Positions 8,399 through 15,820 of a stretch of 33,518 nucleotides of DNA are shown in pieces. The stretch is from Clostridiales bacterium (GTDB taxonomy: Bacteria > Bacillota > Clostridia > Saccharofermentanales > Saccharofermentanaceae). A program made the position numbers and the translations under genes. Every line of letters begins with the position of its first letter. The first letter of the stretch is position 1. Under the pieces are notes generated by a model. The model was not told where the DNA came from, did no database searches, and saw only the letters and a program-made list of their open reading frames with translations. Location: the NCBI GenBank assembly GCA_017617995.1, contig JAFZVE010000026.1, forward strand, positions 1-33,518, written 5' to 3'.

Positions 8399-9377
8399 AG
8401 TCTGTGGCGTCAGTGCTTCCGGAGGAATCGGAAGAATCAGAAGTAGCGGAAGAGTCGGAGGGATCGGACGTGTTGGTATAGTCGGACGGATCGGTCATGG
8501 CCACGCCGGTATCGAGGAAGGCCTTCATGTCCTCAAGACCTGCGGTGATCATGAACGCATAGAACTCGTCGAGAAGAGCGGAATCCGCTGTGCCGGAGAA
8601 CGCAATGATCGTCATGATCCTGCCCACGCGGACGATGTAGAAATCTCCCGCAAAGTCCATATGCTCGGAGTATGCGGCGAAAAGGAACATGTTCTCGTCC
8701 GATTTGTCGAGAGCGTAGATGAGGTCCGTGCCCTGAGCTGCAGACTGGAGCGATCTTTCGTCCACTCCGAGAGACCACATCAGGTCCGGGTAGATTTCGT
8801 CTGCGGTTCGATCGTCAATGGCTTCGATCAATACAGCTACGAAAGAGTCTCTGTCGCCTTCGTTTTTCACCAGGATAGTGAGATTACTGACATCTTCTTT
8901 GTACAGATCCGTGCCGCCGAAGGAGAATTCGAGATCCTGCATATCTTCGGGAGTGCAACAGAGATAAGCGGCGCTTTCGAATATCGTATCGTCTGGATCG
9001 AATTCCCGGATGATGTTCTTTTTCTGTTCCTCGTTTGCTTCTTTCGCGCCCAGGACCGTCTTTCCGGCTTCTACGAGGGCGTCGGACAGGACCTTAAAGT
9101 TTCCCAGGTCGGTCTTTCCGGTCGGCCGAGCGATGGTATTGGCTGAGCTAGTTTGCGAAGTGGTTGGCTCAGTGGTTTCTGTTGACGATTCAGTCGTATC
9201 TGGCGTGGTCTCGGTCGTCTCACTCGGCTCTGTCTCTTCGGTTTCCGTGACCTCGGTCGTCTCTTTTTTCTTCTTTTTCGTCGTCTTTTCTGTTTCTTTA
9301 TTGGAGCATGATGCGAGAAGGGAAGTAGCGAGGGAGATAGCAAGTAAGATGGCGGTCAGTTTTCTATGTTTACTCAT
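8397..9377 (-). CDS. Paralogous lipoprotein 1, truncated (single-domain copy)
   Basis: A 326-residue exported lipoprotein: signal peptide with lipobox LAS-C (Cys24), a Lys run, a Thr/Glu/Ser linker (about 28-90), a globular domain (about 95-290), then a Ser/Asp/Thr-rich tail ending abruptly. The globular domain shares blocks with the next two genes and with the gene at 32863: LSDALVEAGKTVLG, EANEEQKKN, FDPDDTIFESAAYL, a strand NLTILVKNE, and FYAFMITAGLEDMKAFLD. No enzyme motif is visible; the family is not one I recognise. AAAGGA lies 10 bases upstream of the ATG. It is last in a three-gene minus-strand array and has lost the second domain kept by its neighbours. Confidence 0.8.
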   Translation of the reverse strand: MSKHRKLTAILLAISLATSLLASCSNKETEKTTKKKKKETTEVTETEETEPSETTETTPDTTESSTETTEPTTSQTSSANTIARPTGKTDLGNFKVLSDALVEAGKTVLGAKEANEEQKKNIIREFDPDDTIFESAAYLCCTPEDMQDLEFSFGGTDLYKEDVSNLTILVKNEGDRDSFVAVLIEAIDDRTADEIYPDLMWSLGVDERSLQSAAQGTDLIYALDKSDENMFLFAAYSEHMDFAGDFYIVRVGRIMTIIAFSGTADSALLDEFYAFMITAGLEDMKAFLDTGVAMTDPSDYTNTSDPSDSSATSDSSDSSGSTDATD

Positions 9378-9434
9378 GTCGGAAAGTTCCTTTCGAAAAT
9401 GGTTCGTGTTCTTCTTGTATGGATCGAGTCGGTT

Positions 9435-10736
9435 TTACTTGATTTCGGAACCCAGGAGATTCAGTGCTTCCTTAGCGGCAGACGCATCTCCATCCGTATT
9501 CACGATCGTGATGACCATATCTTCGGCGTAAACGATTATGGAGTAGGTATCGCCTTCGTCGGCGATGATAAAGTCATCGCCCAAAATAAACGGGGCATTG
9601 GTTGTGGACGTATATTCCTCTGCACTCTCTTTCGTTTTGTCGAACTCTTCCTTCGCATCCGAATCGGATTTGAATTGGAAATAGGTAACAAGCGTATTCG
9701 AAATTGTGTTGGATGCGATGATCGCGGCCTCATAGTCATCGCCCAGATTGATCGTTGATACGGAGTAGCCATTGCTTTCAAGGACATGGTTGAATTCGGC
9801 AGCGGATATCGTGTTGACCTCGATATCGATATCTGCAGGAACGGTCGTGGTGTCTGTTTTGTCGGACGTGTCGGTGGGATCGGTTGAAGGCTGGTTGGAG
9901 TCGAGAAGTGCCCGCATGTCCTCGAGACCGGCAGCGACCATGAAGTCATTGCATTCGTCGAAAAACGTATTGCCCAGCTCATCGGAGTATACGACCAATG
10001 TGATCAGATTTCCCTCGCGGATGAAGTAGTAGACGAACGGCAGGACGCTGTGATCGGACTGCATGATGAGAACAAATCTGGTATTGTCCGGATAATCGTA
10101 GTAGTATCTGTAGTTCAGATCTTTGGATTCCTGTTCCATTTTTGCCCCGTCATAAATGGAGTATAGTGCCAGCATTTCCGAGAAGAGATCCACTGCCGCA
10201 CTTTCATCGACGGTTTCGATGATGGCGGCTCTGAAATCCGCTTCTATGGATACATACCTGGAAAGGATCGTGAGGTTTTTGACGATATATTTATCTAAAT
10301 ATACTAAATTGAAACTGCAGTTGAGTATGTCGAGATCTTCGGGAGTAATCGTATAGTAAGCTCCTCTTTCGTAGAGCTCTGTTGAAGCGCTGAATTTCGT
10401 GAGGATATCCTGCTTCTGTTCCTCATCGGCCTCCTGAAGACCGAGAACACTCTTTCCGGCCTCGATGACACGGTCGGATAATTCATGGAAACGGGCGTCA
10501 GAGTCGGATAGATCCGAAGTGGTCGCATCGGATGTATCCGAAAAGGTCGTATCAGAGAGCTCTGAGGACGTCGTATCGGAGGTGTCTGTTTCCGGTAATT
10601 CGGACTCGACAACTTCGGACATCTTGTTCCTTTCCGTCTTCTTCGTATCTTCGGACTTGTCTGAGCAGGCGGTAAGGCATGCTGTAGAGATGGAAAGTGC
10701 GAGCAGGATCGCGGTAAGTTTTCTATGCAGATTCAT
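9435..10736 (-). CDS. Paralogous lipoprotein 2 (two-domain copy)
   Basis: A 433-residue exported lipoprotein with lipobox LTA-C (Cys24). A Ser/Thr/Asp linker (about 28-82) leads to domain 1 (about 85-280; HELSDRVIEAGKSVLGL, EADEEQKQD, GAYYTITPEDLDIL, NDFMVAAGLEDMRALLD). A short Asp/Thr/Ser linker (281-300) leads to domain 2 (about 305-433), which begins VNTISAAEFNHVLESNGYSV and ends AAKEALNLLGSEIK. No catalytic signature is seen; surface exposure on a wall-spanning stalk is inferred. Its ribosome site and the bases before the ATG (GAAAGGA then TGACATGA) closely match those of the downstream copy. It lies 22 bases after copy 3 and 57 bases before copy 1. Confidence 0.82.
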   Translation of the reverse strand: MNLHRKLTAILLALSISTACLTACSDKSEDTKKTERNKMSEVVESELPETDTSDTTSSELSDTTFSDTSDATTSDLSDSDARFHELSDRVIEAGKSVLGLQEADEEQKQDILTKFSASTELYERGAYYTITPEDLDILNCSFNLVYLDKYIVKNLTILSRYVSIEADFRAAIIETVDESAAVDLFSEMLALYSIYDGAKMEQESKDLNYRYYYDYPDNTRFVLIMQSDHSVLPFVYYFIREGNLITLVVYSDELGNTFFDECNDFMVAAGLEDMRALLDSNQPSTDPTDTSDKTDTTTVPADIDIEVNTISAAEFNHVLESNGYSVSTINLGDDYEAAIIASNTISNTLVTYFQFKSDSDAKEEFDKTKESAEEYTSTTNAPFILGDDFIIADEGDTYSIIVYAEDMVITIVNTDGDASAAKEALNLLGSEIK

Positions 10737-10758
10737 GTCAGAAATATCCTTTCAGAAT

Positions 10759-12105
10759 TCATTTGATCTCGAAGCCCATGGCCTGGAAAGCTTCCTTCAG
10801 GCTTTCGATGTCGTAGTCGGACATGGCCGCGATGATCATATCCTCGGTGTAAAGGACGACGAAGGTCCCTGCGTCCTCGATGGCGACAATGAAACTGTCG
10901 GTCGACTTCATGGCCTTGATCTCGCCGTCTGCATATGCCAGATCTGCGTTATCCATGATCCCGTTGTAAAGATTCTTCGCGGTTTGTGTCGAGCTTGCGA
11001 GCTTATAGGTCAGCATGATGGACAGGTCCTGGTTATAGGCTGTCAGATCAGAAACGTAATCGGGATCGGTCGGGTTGTTGTCGATGACGGTGAATCCGGC
11101 GGCCTCGAGCTTCGAAGTGAATTCGTCAGCGGTGATCCTGTGGAAGGAGATGTCGATGCTGTCCACATCAGACGGAGAAAGCGGGGAATTAGTGGCTTTC
11201 GAGGGGTCGGACGGATCAGGGAGCTCGCCGGCGAGAAAGGCCTCCATGTCCGGAAGCTCCGCTTCGCGCATGAAATCATAGAAATCCGTAAGAAGTGCGC
11301 TGTCCGGTGTGCCGTTAAATACGACGAATGTGACTACCGTGTCGTCGCACTGGCAGAAAATGTCTATGGCCGTTTTTTCCTGCTCGGAAATCACCGCAAG
11401 CATATACCGGTCATACTCTTCGGAGATGTTGAATGTGACGTCCGGAGCAAGCTCCTTGAGGGTCTTCTCATCCATATCGTCTGTGATGACCATCATATCT
11501 TCGTATATATCCGCAGCGGCATCCGGGTCTGTGGCCTCGATCGCGATCGCGATGACGGCCGTATAATACGGAGCGCCTTTCACAAAGATCGTGAAATTCT
11601 GGATATCTTCGGGATTGAGTTCTTCGTACCCCATATGGAATTTGAGGTCGTGGATCTCGCCGGGCGAAAGCCGTACATAAGCGCCGTTGTCAAATGTTCC
11701 GTCTATAGGATCGAAGTCCGTGATGATGTTGCCCTTCTGTTTGGAATCGGCTTCTTTCGCATCACAGACGCTCTTGGCGGCCTCGATGATGCGATCCGAC
11801 AGCGTGTCAAAATCGACGCTGCCCCTGTTGCCTCCGGTAGGCGCGACTGCGTTAGTTGTGCTGGTGGCCGAAGTGGACTCGGTCGTGGACTCTGTGGTGG
11901 ATTCTGTCGTAGATTCTGTCGTAGATTCCGAAGTCGTCGGCGGCTCGGTATCTTCAGTCGGCTCGACGCTCTCGGTCGTCTCTTTAGTAGTTTTCTTCGT
12001 CTTTTTCTTCTTGGTGGTCTCTTCCTTTTCCGAGCAGGCGGCAAGGAAGGATGTGGCCATGGCAAAGGCCAGGAGCAGCGCAGCGAATTTTTTGTTTTTG
12101 GTCAT
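10759..12105 (-). CDS. Paralogous lipoprotein 3 (two-domain copy, first in array)
   Basis: A 448-residue exported lipoprotein with lipobox LAA-C (Cys24). The linker (about 25-95) is Lys/Thr-rich, then a tandem Ser-Thr-Thr-Glu repeat (residues 61-77). Domain 1 is about 98-292 (DTLSDRIIEAAKSVCD, EADSKQKG, FDPIDGTFDNGAYVRLSP, FYDFMREAELPDMEAF). Domain 2 is about 318-448 (FHRITADEFTSKLEAAGF to SLKEAFQAMGFEIK). A 13-residue longer reading is possible, but GAGGA 8 bases before the ATG at 12105 supports this start. A good promoter sits upstream on the same strand, so the three paralogs are probably one operon. The function is unknown. Confidence 0.83.
   Translation of the reverse strand: MTKNKKFAALLLAFAMATSFLAACSEKEETTKKKKTKKTTKETTESVEPTEDTEPPTTSESTTESTTESTTESTTESTSATSTTNAVAPTGGNRGSVDFDTLSDRIIEAAKSVCDAKEADSKQKGNIITDFDPIDGTFDNGAYVRLSPGEIHDLKFHMGYEELNPEDIQNFTIFVKGAPYYTAVIAIAIEATDPDAAADIYEDMMVITDDMDEKTLKELAPDVTFNISEEYDRYMLAVISEQEKTAIDIFCQCDDTVVTFVVFNGTPDSALLTDFYDFMREAELPDMEAFLAGELPDPSDPSKATNSPLSPSDVDSIDISFHRITADEFTSKLEAAGFTVIDNNPTDPDYVSDLTAYNQDLSIMLTYKLASSTQTAKNLYNGIMDNADLAYADGEIKAMKSTDSFIVAIEDAGTFVVLYTEDMIIAAMSDYDIESLKEAFQAMGFEIK
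11875..11925 (-). repeat. 12-bp tandem repeat coding Ser-Thr-Thr-Glu
   Basis: Four and a quarter copies of a 12-base unit inside lipoprotein 3 encode S-T-T-E (residues 61-77). Copies are nearly identical at the DNA level (GTAGATTCTGTC-type on the plus strand). The unit length is a multiple of three, so slippage would change linker length without breaking the frame. Confidence 0.8.
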
Positions 12106-12155
12106 GAGTGTGTCCTCGCTTTCAGAAAAGAGGTATCTGTACAAAACATAATAAA

Positions 12156-12184
12156 ATTATATGATGTAATGGTATCTACATCAA
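12156..12184 (-). promoter_or_regulatory. Promoter of the lipoprotein array
   Basis: On the minus strand TTGATG (12184-12179), a 17-base spacer and a perfect TATAAT (12161-12156). It lies about 50 bases upstream of lipoprotein 3. It is the only strong promoter I see for the three-gene array. Confidence 0.75.
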
Positions 12185-12223
12185 GTTCGCCAGTTTGACG
12201 ACGTTGTTGGCTCAAAAGTGGGG

Positions 12224-12229
12224 TATAAT
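12224..12229 (+). promoter_or_regulatory. -10 box of the hypothetical gene at 12291
   Basis: Perfect TATAAT at 12224-12229. The only good -35 (TTGACG, 12195-12200) is 23 bases away, too far for a standard promoter, so the -35 is weak or activator-assisted. It is divergent from the lipoprotein promoter. Confidence 0.5.
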
Positions 12230-12290
12230 GCTATAGGAAACGCGGCGAAGGAATGCCGGATCGGCGGAACGTCGCAAAGGAGGAAGAGGA

Positions 12291-12698
12291 ATGGGATTTT
12301 TTGACTGGCTGAGCTCGGGCGAGGATACGTCCTACGGATATAAGGCTTTTAAGAACAAGCCGGGCTGGGATAATGCGAAGATGCTCGAGCTTCTAAAGGG
12401 TGTCGAGACGGACTTCGGCACACCGAAGATGGGGTGGATCCGGGCATTTGGCAAAGAAAGAGAAGTCATCGTTTATAACAAGGCTCATACGACAAACTAC
12501 ATCTATGTGGACGCGCAGCCGAAGAAGATCATCGTGAGCATGGCGCCGAAGCCGGGCCAGGTCGGAGGTGCGAAGGACCACTACGATCCGGAGGACTCGG
12601 AGATCGAGGATCCGAATACGATCAAGGGTACGCTCGAGTGTATGGAGCCGGTCGATGAGATGATCAAGGTGGTAAAAGCACTGCTGGATAAGGCATAA
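12291..12698 (+). CDS. Hypothetical cytoplasmic protein
   Basis: A 135-residue protein with no signal peptide or membrane segment. The start is well supported by AAAGGAGG at 12276-12283. The sequence begins GFFDWLSSGED, has an aromatic/beta central part (about 45-85, with VIVYNKAHTTNYIYVDA) and ends in an amphipathic helix (PVDEMIKVVKALLDKA). No family is recognised. It reads like a small alpha/beta housekeeping protein. It is divergent from the lipoprotein array and 95 bases upstream of the DUF3267 gene; that gap contains one copy of the GGGAAAGTGCATTT motif. Confidence 0.65.
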   Translation: MGFFDWLSSGEDTSYGYKAFKNKPGWDNAKMLELLKGVETDFGTPKMGWIRAFGKEREVIVYNKAHTTNYIYVDAQPKKIIVSMAPKPGQVGGAKDHYDPEDSEIEDPNTIKGTLECMEPVDEMIKVVKALLDKA

Positions 12699-12710
12699 GA
12701 AGACTCCTTA

Positions 12711-12725
12711 GGGAAAAGTGCATTT
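12711..12725 (+). promoter_or_regulatory. Shared 5'-region motif, copy B
   Basis: GGGAAAAGTGCATTT, the 14-base motif with one extra A, starting 13 bases after the hypothetical gene's stop and ending 68 bases before the DUF3267 start. The bases after it (CTAGAAGAGGCGTAAG) resemble those after copy C (CGCGAAGAATCGGGTAAAG), extending the similarity. Confidence 0.5.
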
Positions 12726-12793
12726 CTAGAAGAGGCGTAAGCCGGAGACGGAACGACAATAGAAAAACATAATAGGAAACGAGGTTGACGGAA

Positions 12794-13468
12794 ATGGGAC
12801 AGAAGAAAGAGAAAACAACGCAGGAAGAGCATAAGCTGACAGAGGCGGAGATCCGGAGAGCGGAGAACTTCAAGGTCAAGGAAGCGGCACTTCTCGAGAA
12901 GGGCTATAAGAGAAAGGATCTGACGATCTCGATCGCGCAGGCGAACTTCGTAGGAGTCCTTCTGACACTGCCTTTCATCGCGGCGATCGCAGCCGGGTAC
13001 TATTTCTATAACGGCGGATTCGGGATCCGGACGCTCCTTAACGAAAACATCAAACTGTATTTTATCTACATTGCTATAATCATGGTGTCATTCGTACCGC
13101 TGGCGGTCATTCATGAGTGGATCCACGGCACATGCTGGAGATTCGGCGCGGAGAACGGAAAGAAGGATATCGAGTACGGCTTCATCAAGGAAAAACTGAC
13201 GCCTTACTGCACATGTTTGTCGCCGCTAACGAAGCCGATGTACATCTTCGGGTCGCTGATGCCGATGACGATCCTCGGGATCGTGCTCGGGGTGGTCTCG
13301 ATCTTCGTCGGGAACATCGCACTCCTGGCTATTTCTGTGGTGCAGACGATGGGCGGAGCCGGAGATATCCTCGTGACATCGATCCTTCTCCGCTATAAGA
13401 CCAAAGGAAAAGACTTCATCCTGATGGATCATCCGACAGCCGTGGGACTCGTGGCTTTTGAGAAATGA
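12794..13468 (+). CDS. DUF3267 membrane zinc-metalloprotease-like protein
   Basis: A 224-residue integral membrane protein. After a charged, Lys/Glu-rich cytoplasmic N-terminus (1-45) there are about four hydrophobic segments (roughly 50-72, 89-108, 150-172, 174-198). The second carries HEWIH (107-111), the HExxH zinc motif. The last carries GAGDI with Asp191, the likely third ligand. This arrangement is shared with DUF3267 and site-2-type intramembrane proteases. The substrate is unknown and protease activity is inferred. A TTG at 12785 is open upstream, but GAGG at 12781-12784 fits the ATG at 12794. The metallophosphoesterase gene starts 9 bases after it. Confidence 0.82.
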   Translation: MGQKKEKTTQEEHKLTEAEIRRAENFKVKEAALLEKGYKRKDLTISIAQANFVGVLLTLPFIAAIAAGYYFYNGGFGIRTLLNENIKLYFIYIAIIMVSFVPLAVIHEWIHGTCWRFGAENGKKDIEYGFIKEKLTPYCTCLSPLTKPMYIFGSLMPMTILGIVLGVVSIFVGNIALLAISVVQTMGGAGDILVTSILLRYKTKGKDFILMDHPTAVGLVAFEK

Positions 13469-13477
13469 GTATGAAAC

Positions 13478-14206
13478 ATGAAGGTTCTGGTTATACCTGA
13501 TATACATCTGAAACCGTGGATCTTTGACCGCGCCGAGGAGATCATGAAGGCGGGGAAGGCGGAGCGCGCCGTGTGTCTCATGGATCTTCCCGATGACTGG
13601 AATATGGGCTTTCAGATCAGCCTCTATGAGGAGACCTTCGACCGCGCGATCGCCTGGGTGAAAGCCTATCCCGATACGCTGTGGTGCTATGGAAACCACG
13701 ATGTCAGTTATCCTTGGCGCAAAGACGAGACCGGGTATTCGACGTATGCGGAGCATACGGTCGTGATGAAGCTTCGCGAATTGGAGGAGGAACTTCCGAG
13801 ACTGAGCCAGATCGCGATTATCCACCGGATCGATAAGGTCCTCTTCATGCATGGCGGTCTGACGGATATTTTCGTGCGCTGGCAGGGCGATGAATTCATG
13901 AAAGCGGATATCGATGAGGTCATCGCGATGATTAATGACGCCTCGAGGTCCGACCTGTGGCGGAATAACTCGCCGCTGTGGTTCCGTCCGCAATACGACA
14001 AGGCGAAGATATTCCGTGCCAAAGAATATAAGCAGGTGGTCGGGCATACTCCGGTCGAGAAGATCTACGAGGAGAACGGCGTGATCTCGACGGATGTTTT
14101 CTCGACGAAGCCGAACGGGGAGCAGATCGGGGAGTCGGCCATGATCGTGATCGACACTGAAACAGGTGAGTACGAGAAGATCCCTGTCGAGGGGAAGCCG
14201 GAGTAA
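13478..14206 (+). CDS. Calcineurin-like metallophosphoesterase
   Basis: A 242-residue soluble protein with the usual metal-binding series: D8 and H10 (IPDIH), D36 or D39 in LMDLPDDW, the GNHD block (N73, H74), H125 in FMHGG, and H190 in VGHTP. The layout is that of the PPP-like/ApaH-type phosphoesterases; the substrate could be a protein, nucleotide or RNA phosphate. The second block departs from the common GDxxD form. It starts 9 bases after the DUF3267 stop with only a weak ribosome site, so translational coupling is likely. Confidence 0.87.
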   Translation: MKVLVIPDIHLKPWIFDRAEEIMKAGKAERAVCLMDLPDDWNMGFQISLYEETFDRAIAWVKAYPDTLWCYGNHDVSYPWRKDETGYSTYAEHTVVMKLRELEEELPRLSQIAIIHRIDKVLFMHGGLTDIFVRWQGDEFMKADIDEVIAMINDASRSDLWRNNSPLWFRPQYDKAKIFRAKEYKQVVGHTPVEKIYEENGVISTDVFSTKPNGEQIGESAMIVIDTETGEYEKIPVEGKPE

Positions 14207-14208
14207 CG

Positions 14209-14222
14209 GGGAAAGTGCATTT
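14209..14222 (+). promoter_or_regulatory. Shared 5'-region motif, copy C
   Basis: GGGAAAGTGCATTT, starting 3 bases after the phosphoesterase stop and ending 53 bases before the radical SAM start. It is followed at once by CGCGAA (14223-14228), which can pair with TTCGCG (14245-14250) as a hairpin. Confidence 0.5.
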
Positions 14223-14275
14223 CGCGAAGAATCGGGTAAAGACGTTCGCGAGGACGCAGAACTGAAGGAGCAAGC

Positions 14276-15151
14276 ATGCATTTTGTCGATGCCAAGGGAA
14301 TACTGACGAGTGAAGGCGGCTCGGGGATGAATATCTACCGCGGCTGCTCGCACGGGTGCATCTACTGCGACAGCCGGAGTACGTGCTACCAGTTTACTCA
14401 TGATTTCGAGGATATCGAGGTCAAGCAGAATGCACCGCAGCTTCTGGAGATGGCACTTCGCAGTAAACGAAAGAAGGGTATGATCGGTACCGGCTCGATG
14501 TCGGATCCGTACATGCACTGTGAGGAGGAACTCGGGCTCATGAGGCAGTGCCTCGAAGTCATCCTGAAATATGGTTTTGGCGCGGCCGTGCAGACCAAGT
14601 CGGACCGGATATTGCGTGATATCGACCTTCTCGATGCGATCAATCAGTCGGCCAAGTGCGTGGTGCAGATGACGCTGACGACCTATGACGACGATCTCTG
14701 CGCGATATTAGAACCGCATGTGTGTAATACGAAGCGGCGGATCGAGGTGCTGGAGAAGATGCAGGAACGGGGGATCCCGACGGTCGTGTGGCTCTCGCCG
14801 ATCCTTCCTTTTATCAATGACACGGAGGAGAATATCCGGGCGATCTTGGATGAGTGTGTGCGTGTCGGCGTAAAGGGGATCCTCTGCTTCGGGATCGGAA
14901 TGACGCTTCGCGAGGGCGACCGCGAGTATTACTATACGGCGCTGGATAAGCACTTCCCCGGTTTGAAGGAGAAGTACATAAGGACGTACGGGAACAGTTA
15001 CGAGATCAGCAGCCCGCGTGCGGGAGAGCTCATGAAGATCCTGACATCGACGTGCAAGGAACATGGGATCCTCTATAAGCCGGACGACTGTTTCCGGTAT
15101 ATGCGGGAACTTCCGGAGAAGTATACGCAGATGAGTCTTTGGGATCTGTGA
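14276..15151 (+). CDS. SPL-family radical SAM protein
   Basis: A 291-residue protein with the cluster motif CSHGCIYC (Cys24, 28, 31; CxxxCxxC) that holds the [4Fe-4S] cluster for S-adenosylmethionine cleavage. The following blocks (GTGSMSDPY, QTKSDRILRDIDLL, LSPILPFINDTEENI) are those of the spore-photoproduct-lyase-like group COG1533. Members are often found with DNA-related genes, but their reactions are mostly unknown. The C-terminus ends QMSLWDL, resembling the QxxL-type sliding-clamp binding motif; that is inference. The ribosome site is AAGGAG at 14265-14270. Confidence 0.88.
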   Translation: MHFVDAKGILTSEGGSGMNIYRGCSHGCIYCDSRSTCYQFTHDFEDIEVKQNAPQLLEMALRSKRKKGMIGTGSMSDPYMHCEEELGLMRQCLEVILKYGFGAAVQTKSDRILRDIDLLDAINQSAKCVVQMTLTTYDDDLCAILEPHVCNTKRRIEVLEKMQERGIPTVVWLSPILPFINDTEENIRAILDECVRVGVKGILCFGIGMTLREGDREYYYTALDKHFPGLKEKYIRTYGNSYEISSPRAGELMKILTSTCKEHGILYKPDDCFRYMRELPEKYTQMSLWDL

Positions 15152-15194
15152 GCGATCGCAAAGATCCTGAGAGGCGTTTGAAGCCTGGCGGGAA

Positions 15195-15203
15195 TGGTAA
15201 AAT
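15195..15203 (+). promoter_or_regulatory. Extended -10 promoter of the RmlC-like gene
   Basis: TGGTAAAAT (TGn plus TAAAAT) 35 bases before the start. A TTGAAG lies upstream at 15178-15183 but only 14 bases away, so the promoter rests mainly on the extended -10. Confidence 0.4.
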
Positions 15204-15238
15204 GAAGTAATGCTGGATGATCTTGGAGGATCGGATCT

Positions 15239-15772
15239 ATGAAAGTTCTGGAAACATATTTCGATAAAGCATTCCTTCTGGAAACGCCCCTTTTCGAAAG
15301 CTGCCGGGGAACGATGCAAAATGTCTTTTCCGAAGAAGCTTTCCGCGAAGCGGGGATCGATCTTACGATCCGTGACCTTCGGACCTATGTCATGCCAAAG
15401 ACCGGCACGTTCTTCGGGATCCATTACTACGATGAGAAAACACCGGTGAACCGGATACTGACGCTGTCTGCCGGAAGAGGCATGGACTATCTGATCGATC
15501 TGCGGCCGGATTCTCCGACCTATCTTCAGTGGGTGTCGTATGAACTCTCCGCAGAGAATCACCGGGTCGTCTATATTCCTTACGGGATCGGGCATGCCTT
15601 TATTTCACTTGCAGAGAATACCATCCAAGTCTACGCGACGGATGCGGTGGGCGGCATGGGGATCACCCGCCAGTTGAATTATCAGGAGAAGAAGATCGGA
15701 CTTGCGCTTCCGGTTCCGATCACGGCGATCGTGGAGTATGATGTCAACGCGCCGTTTCTTCCGGACGCCTGA
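15239..15772 (+). CDS. RmlC-like dTDP-sugar epimerase (orphan)
   Basis: A 177-residue cupin-type protein of the dTDP-4-dehydrorhamnose 3,5-epimerase family. The catalytic-His block GIHYYDEKTP, the strand DYLIDLRPDSPTYLQW and the second His block IPYGIGHAFISL are present. The canonical catalytic tyrosine region (normally TDxY with a following acidic turn) reads TDAVGGMGIT here, so the general-acid Tyr appears to be missing. It may therefore be a 3-epimerase, a ketoisomerase-like variant or a changed-substrate enzyme rather than true RmlC. No rmlA, B or D is nearby. GGAGG lies 9 bases upstream. Confidence 0.8.
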   Translation: MKVLETYFDKAFLLETPLFESCRGTMQNVFSEEAFREAGIDLTIRDLRTYVMPKTGTFFGIHYYDEKTPVNRILTLSAGRGMDYLIDLRPDSPTYLQWVSYELSAENHRVVYIPYGIGHAFISLAENTIQVYATDAVGGMGITRQLNYQEKKIGLALPVPITAIVEYDVNAPFLPDA

Positions 15773-15790
15773 TTTCGTATCTTTCTTCGA

Positions 15791-15820
15791 ATCACTGTAA
15801 AGTGATGATCGGGTTGATCA
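15791..15820. terminator. Hairpins between convergent genes
   Basis: ATCACT (15791-15796), loop GTAA, AGTGAT (15801-15806) is a perfect 6-bp hairpin, followed by TGATC/GATCA (15806-15820). They lie between the convergent RmlC-like and mutY genes and overlap the mutY stop. A good U-run is lacking, so function as a bidirectional terminator is uncertain. Confidence 0.35.

Noticed and set aside
10465..12198. 577-codon plus-strand open frame
   Set aside because: It lies antisense to lipoproteins 2 and 3, which have signal peptides, paralogs and ribosome sites. The frame is a by-product of their biased codons.
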